From the NCBI RefSeq assembly GCF_024970185.1, contig NZ_CP103965.1, positions 2,414,001 to 2,478,000 of the forward strand: DNA of 64,000 bases, written 5' to 3'. Positions 62,286 through 64,000 of the stretch are shown here, one piece after another. Within the stretch, counting starts at the first letter, position 1, and the number at the start of each line of letters is the position of its first letter. The notes beneath the pieces are model-generated. The model did not search any database and was not told the DNA's origin. It saw nothing but the letters and a program-made list of their open reading frames with translations. The position numbers and the translations under genes were made by a program. The stretch is from Pseudomonas sp. N3-W (GTDB lineage Bacteria > Pseudomonadota > Gammaproteobacteria > Pseudomonadales > Pseudomonadaceae).

Positions 62286-63833
62286 TCAGTTGGAAATAAC
62301 CGTCCGGTTCCTCCCACTCGACTTGGCGATATACAGCGCCTTGTCTGCAACATCGATCAGGTTCTCGGGCGTCTCAGTCTTCGATCCCGACAACGAGCTG
62401 ATGCCAACACTGATCGTCACTACCCCCATAGGCGACTCACTGTGCGGTATCGCACTTTTCTCCAGTTCGGTGCGAATTCTTTCGGCTATCAGAAAAGCCC
62501 CAACGTAATCTGTGTCTGGAAGGATAATGGCAAACTCTTCGCCTCCATACCTTGCAGCAAGATCCCCGGTGCGGGTGACATTGTTTCTGATGATGGCGCT
62601 TACAGACTTCAGGCATTCATCGCCTTGTACATGACCGTAGTGATCGTTGTACTTCTTGAACAAATCCACATCAATCATGATCAGCGCAACATTGTCTGAT
62701 CTGCGTTTTATTCTGCTGGTTTCAGTCTCAAGGAAAAAATCAAATTGACGGCGATTTGAAAGCCCCGTCAGTCCATCTTCGAGCGCTAGCAGGCCGAGCG
62801 CCTTGTTCGCTTCAATGTAGGTTTTCTGAGCAAGTTGCAGTTCTTTTTGAACTTGTATTTGCTGGCTCATCAGCGTGATGAGTCGATAACCGAGGAAGCT
62901 CAGAACCATTAACAGGACCGATGAGATGACCAGGCTGGCGAGGGACTCACTGCGCCAGTCCGCCAGTACCTCGTCTTTTTCAAACGCGGCGATGACCACC
63001 AGCGGATAGCCATCGATACGGTGAAAGCTGGTGACCCGCTCTACACTGTCGATAAACGATTTTATGATGGCTGTTCCCGAATTTACCCCGGGCGTTAACA
63101 GGGCAAACGCTTGCCCGCTGGATATGTCAGTGCCGACGTCGGATTCGTTGAAGGGTTTGCGTACTACAATCCGCCCTGATGACGATGCAAGGGTGATAGC
63201 GCCGTTTTCACCAATGTCTATATCATCGTAAAGCCCGAGGAAATATTTCAGGTAAATGGTGGCAATCGTTACCCCGGCAAAACTGCCATCTGGATGATTG
63301 ATGCGCCTTGACACTGTAATGATCCAGTCGTTTGTCGAGCGACTGTGTATCGCCGGGCCAATAAAGGAAGCCGCATCGGTGTGATCACGGTGATAAATGA
63401 AATAGTCGCGGTCCGAATTGTTTGCGCCTGCCGGAATGGGGCCATTCGAATTAAGCAGCCAGCGCCCGTTTTCATCATAAATAAAGAAACCATGTATTTG
63501 CGGCAGGTGTTTTTGCTGGACTTTCAGCATCTCGCCTAGATTCTTTATGTTCTCCGGATCAGGTCCTTCAGCCTCAAGCCGTTGTTTAACCCCCAGGATC
63601 ACCGTGTCCGCTTGAGTGAGCGTGGCCGAGATACTGGAAGACAAGGTCTTGGAGAGGTTCGACATCTCCGTTTCCTTGTCGTGCAAGTGGTACTCCAGAG
63701 AGTTGAACACCCCCCAGATACTGATCGCGATCAACGAAACACACACTGCCGCGACAAACAGAACGACATGACCGACCTTGAGCTTGGCATCCACCCACTC
63801 AACGTCAAAAATTGAGGCCATTTTTGTAAGCAT
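62286..63833 (-). CDS. Membrane sensor diguanylate cyclase (dCACHE-GGEEF)
   Basis: A protein of about 515 residues. A first membrane helix (VGHVVLFVAAVCVSLIAISI) is followed by a periplasmic sensor of Cache type (IHGFFIYDENGRWLLNSNGP, RDYFIYHRDH, GPAIHSRSTNDWIITVSRRI), a second helix (LVISSVLLMVLSFLGYRLI), then a GGEEF domain: DGLTGLSNRRQFD and ARYGGEEFAIILP. The inhibitory I-site RTGD lies five residues before GGEEF, so feedback control by c-di-GMP is likely. It makes c-di-GMP in response to an external small molecule. ATG 63833 is one of three possible starts (63857, 63821). Confidence 0.88.
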   Translation of the reverse strand: MLTKMASIFDVEWVDAKLKVGHVVLFVAAVCVSLIAISIWGVFNSLEYHLHDKETEMSNLSKTLSSSISATLTQADTVILGVKQRLEAEGPDPENIKNLGEMLKVQQKHLPQIHGFFIYDENGRWLLNSNGPIPAGANNSDRDYFIYHRDHTDAASFIGPAIHSRSTNDWIITVSRRINHPDGSFAGVTIATIYLKYFLGLYDDIDIGENGAITLASSSGRIVVRKPFNESDVGTDISSGQAFALLTPGVNSGTAIIKSFIDSVERVTSFHRIDGYPLVVIAAFEKDEVLADWRSESLASLVISSVLLMVLSFLGYRLITLMSQQIQVQKELQLAQKTYIEANKALGLLALEDGLTGLSNRRQFDFFLETETSRIKRRSDNVALIMIDVDLFKKYNDHYGHVQGDECLKSVSAIIRNNVTRTGDLAARYGGEEFAIILPDTDYVGAFLIAERIRTELEKSAIPHSESPMGVVTISVGISSLSGSKTETPENLIDVADKALYIAKSSGRNRTVISN

Positions 63834-64000
63834 AAAACCCGTCCATGTGGCTCGCATAATGGCATTAAGCGTATGCCATATTTTCCAATGAGGATTTTTT
63901 TCTGAGAGGGGCAGGAGGGCTGATGAAACGATCGCCTGATTTGTGGATGAGTCCGGGCCGTCGCTGTTGGCCTCCAATGGCTTTACGGCAAACGTAACGG

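Overview
The window looks like a chromosomal segment of a fluorescent-group Pseudomonas. The signs are GC-rich genes with Pseudomonas-type codon use, a typical Pseudomonas REP pair at 62.07-62.15 kb, very many LysR-family regulators (eight intact and one remnant), and families common in that genus: a D-galactose dehydrogenase of the P. fluorescens type, an extended 5-oxoprolinase operon, basic amino acid ABC transport and an ice nucleation protein. No phage, ICE, replication origin, rRNA or CRISPR array is visible. The only RNA gene found is one tRNA-Gln(TTG) at 8.73-8.80 kb.

Layout. 0-3.8 kb: a large haem-oxygenase-like di-iron protein (open at the left edge) and a YqcI/YcgG (GntA-like) haem enzyme, with a divergent LysR regulator; this resembles an N-oxygenation pathway. 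3.9-5.0 kb: a ParD-like ribbon-helix-helix protein overlapping a type I methionine aminopeptidase, with a palindromic operator candidate. 5.0-8.5 kb: a LysE exporter and an AraC regulator gene cut in two by about 2.1 kb that carries a PAAR/toxin-44 effector, a membrane-anchored immunity candidate and a serine-recombinase scrap. 8.7-12.6 kb: tRNA-Gln, 2-hydroxyacid dehydrogenase, LysR, DUF2798, AraC. 12.7-18.2 kb: DUF1479 dioxygenase, galactose dehydrogenase, PhyH dioxygenase, a stand-alone panB and a MocR regulator. 18.3-23.6 kb: LysR, an M20 amidohydrolase and a complete HisJQMP-type ABC operon. 23.6-28.3 kb: DMT exporter with divergent LysR, EcsC-family protein, GNAT, and an AT-rich orphan fimbrial adhesin.

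28.9-35.8 kb: pxpA, BCCP, biotin carboxylase, pxpB, pxpC and an NCS1 permease in one operon, with a divergent LysR. 35.8-47.6 kb: a patchwork accessory region with an AT-rich islet of unknown genes (DUF2971 and others), an SDR without its catalytic Tyr/Lys, an HD hydrolase, an XRE regulator, secreted proteins of unknown role, IS66 and LysR remnants, and a nitrilase-family amidase. 48.0-51.3 kb: trmK, FMN azoreductase with divergent LysR, argP-like LysR. 51.6-57.0 kb: two small envelope proteins, a 1244-residue ice nucleation protein with 65 sixteen-residue coils, and an unknown two-repeat protein. 57.2-64 kb: methyltransferase, secreted DNA/RNA nuclease, an arsR-arsC-arsH operon without an arsenite pump, two DinB-family proteins, the REP pair and a membrane diguanylate cyclase.

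How the genes work together. The clear functional units are the PAAR toxin and its immunity candidate, the amidohydrolase plus amino-acid importer, the pxp/biotin-carboxylase/permease operon, and the arsenic operon. Most of the rest are single metabolic genes paired with a divergent regulator. All assignments come from reading motifs by eye; no database search was run.
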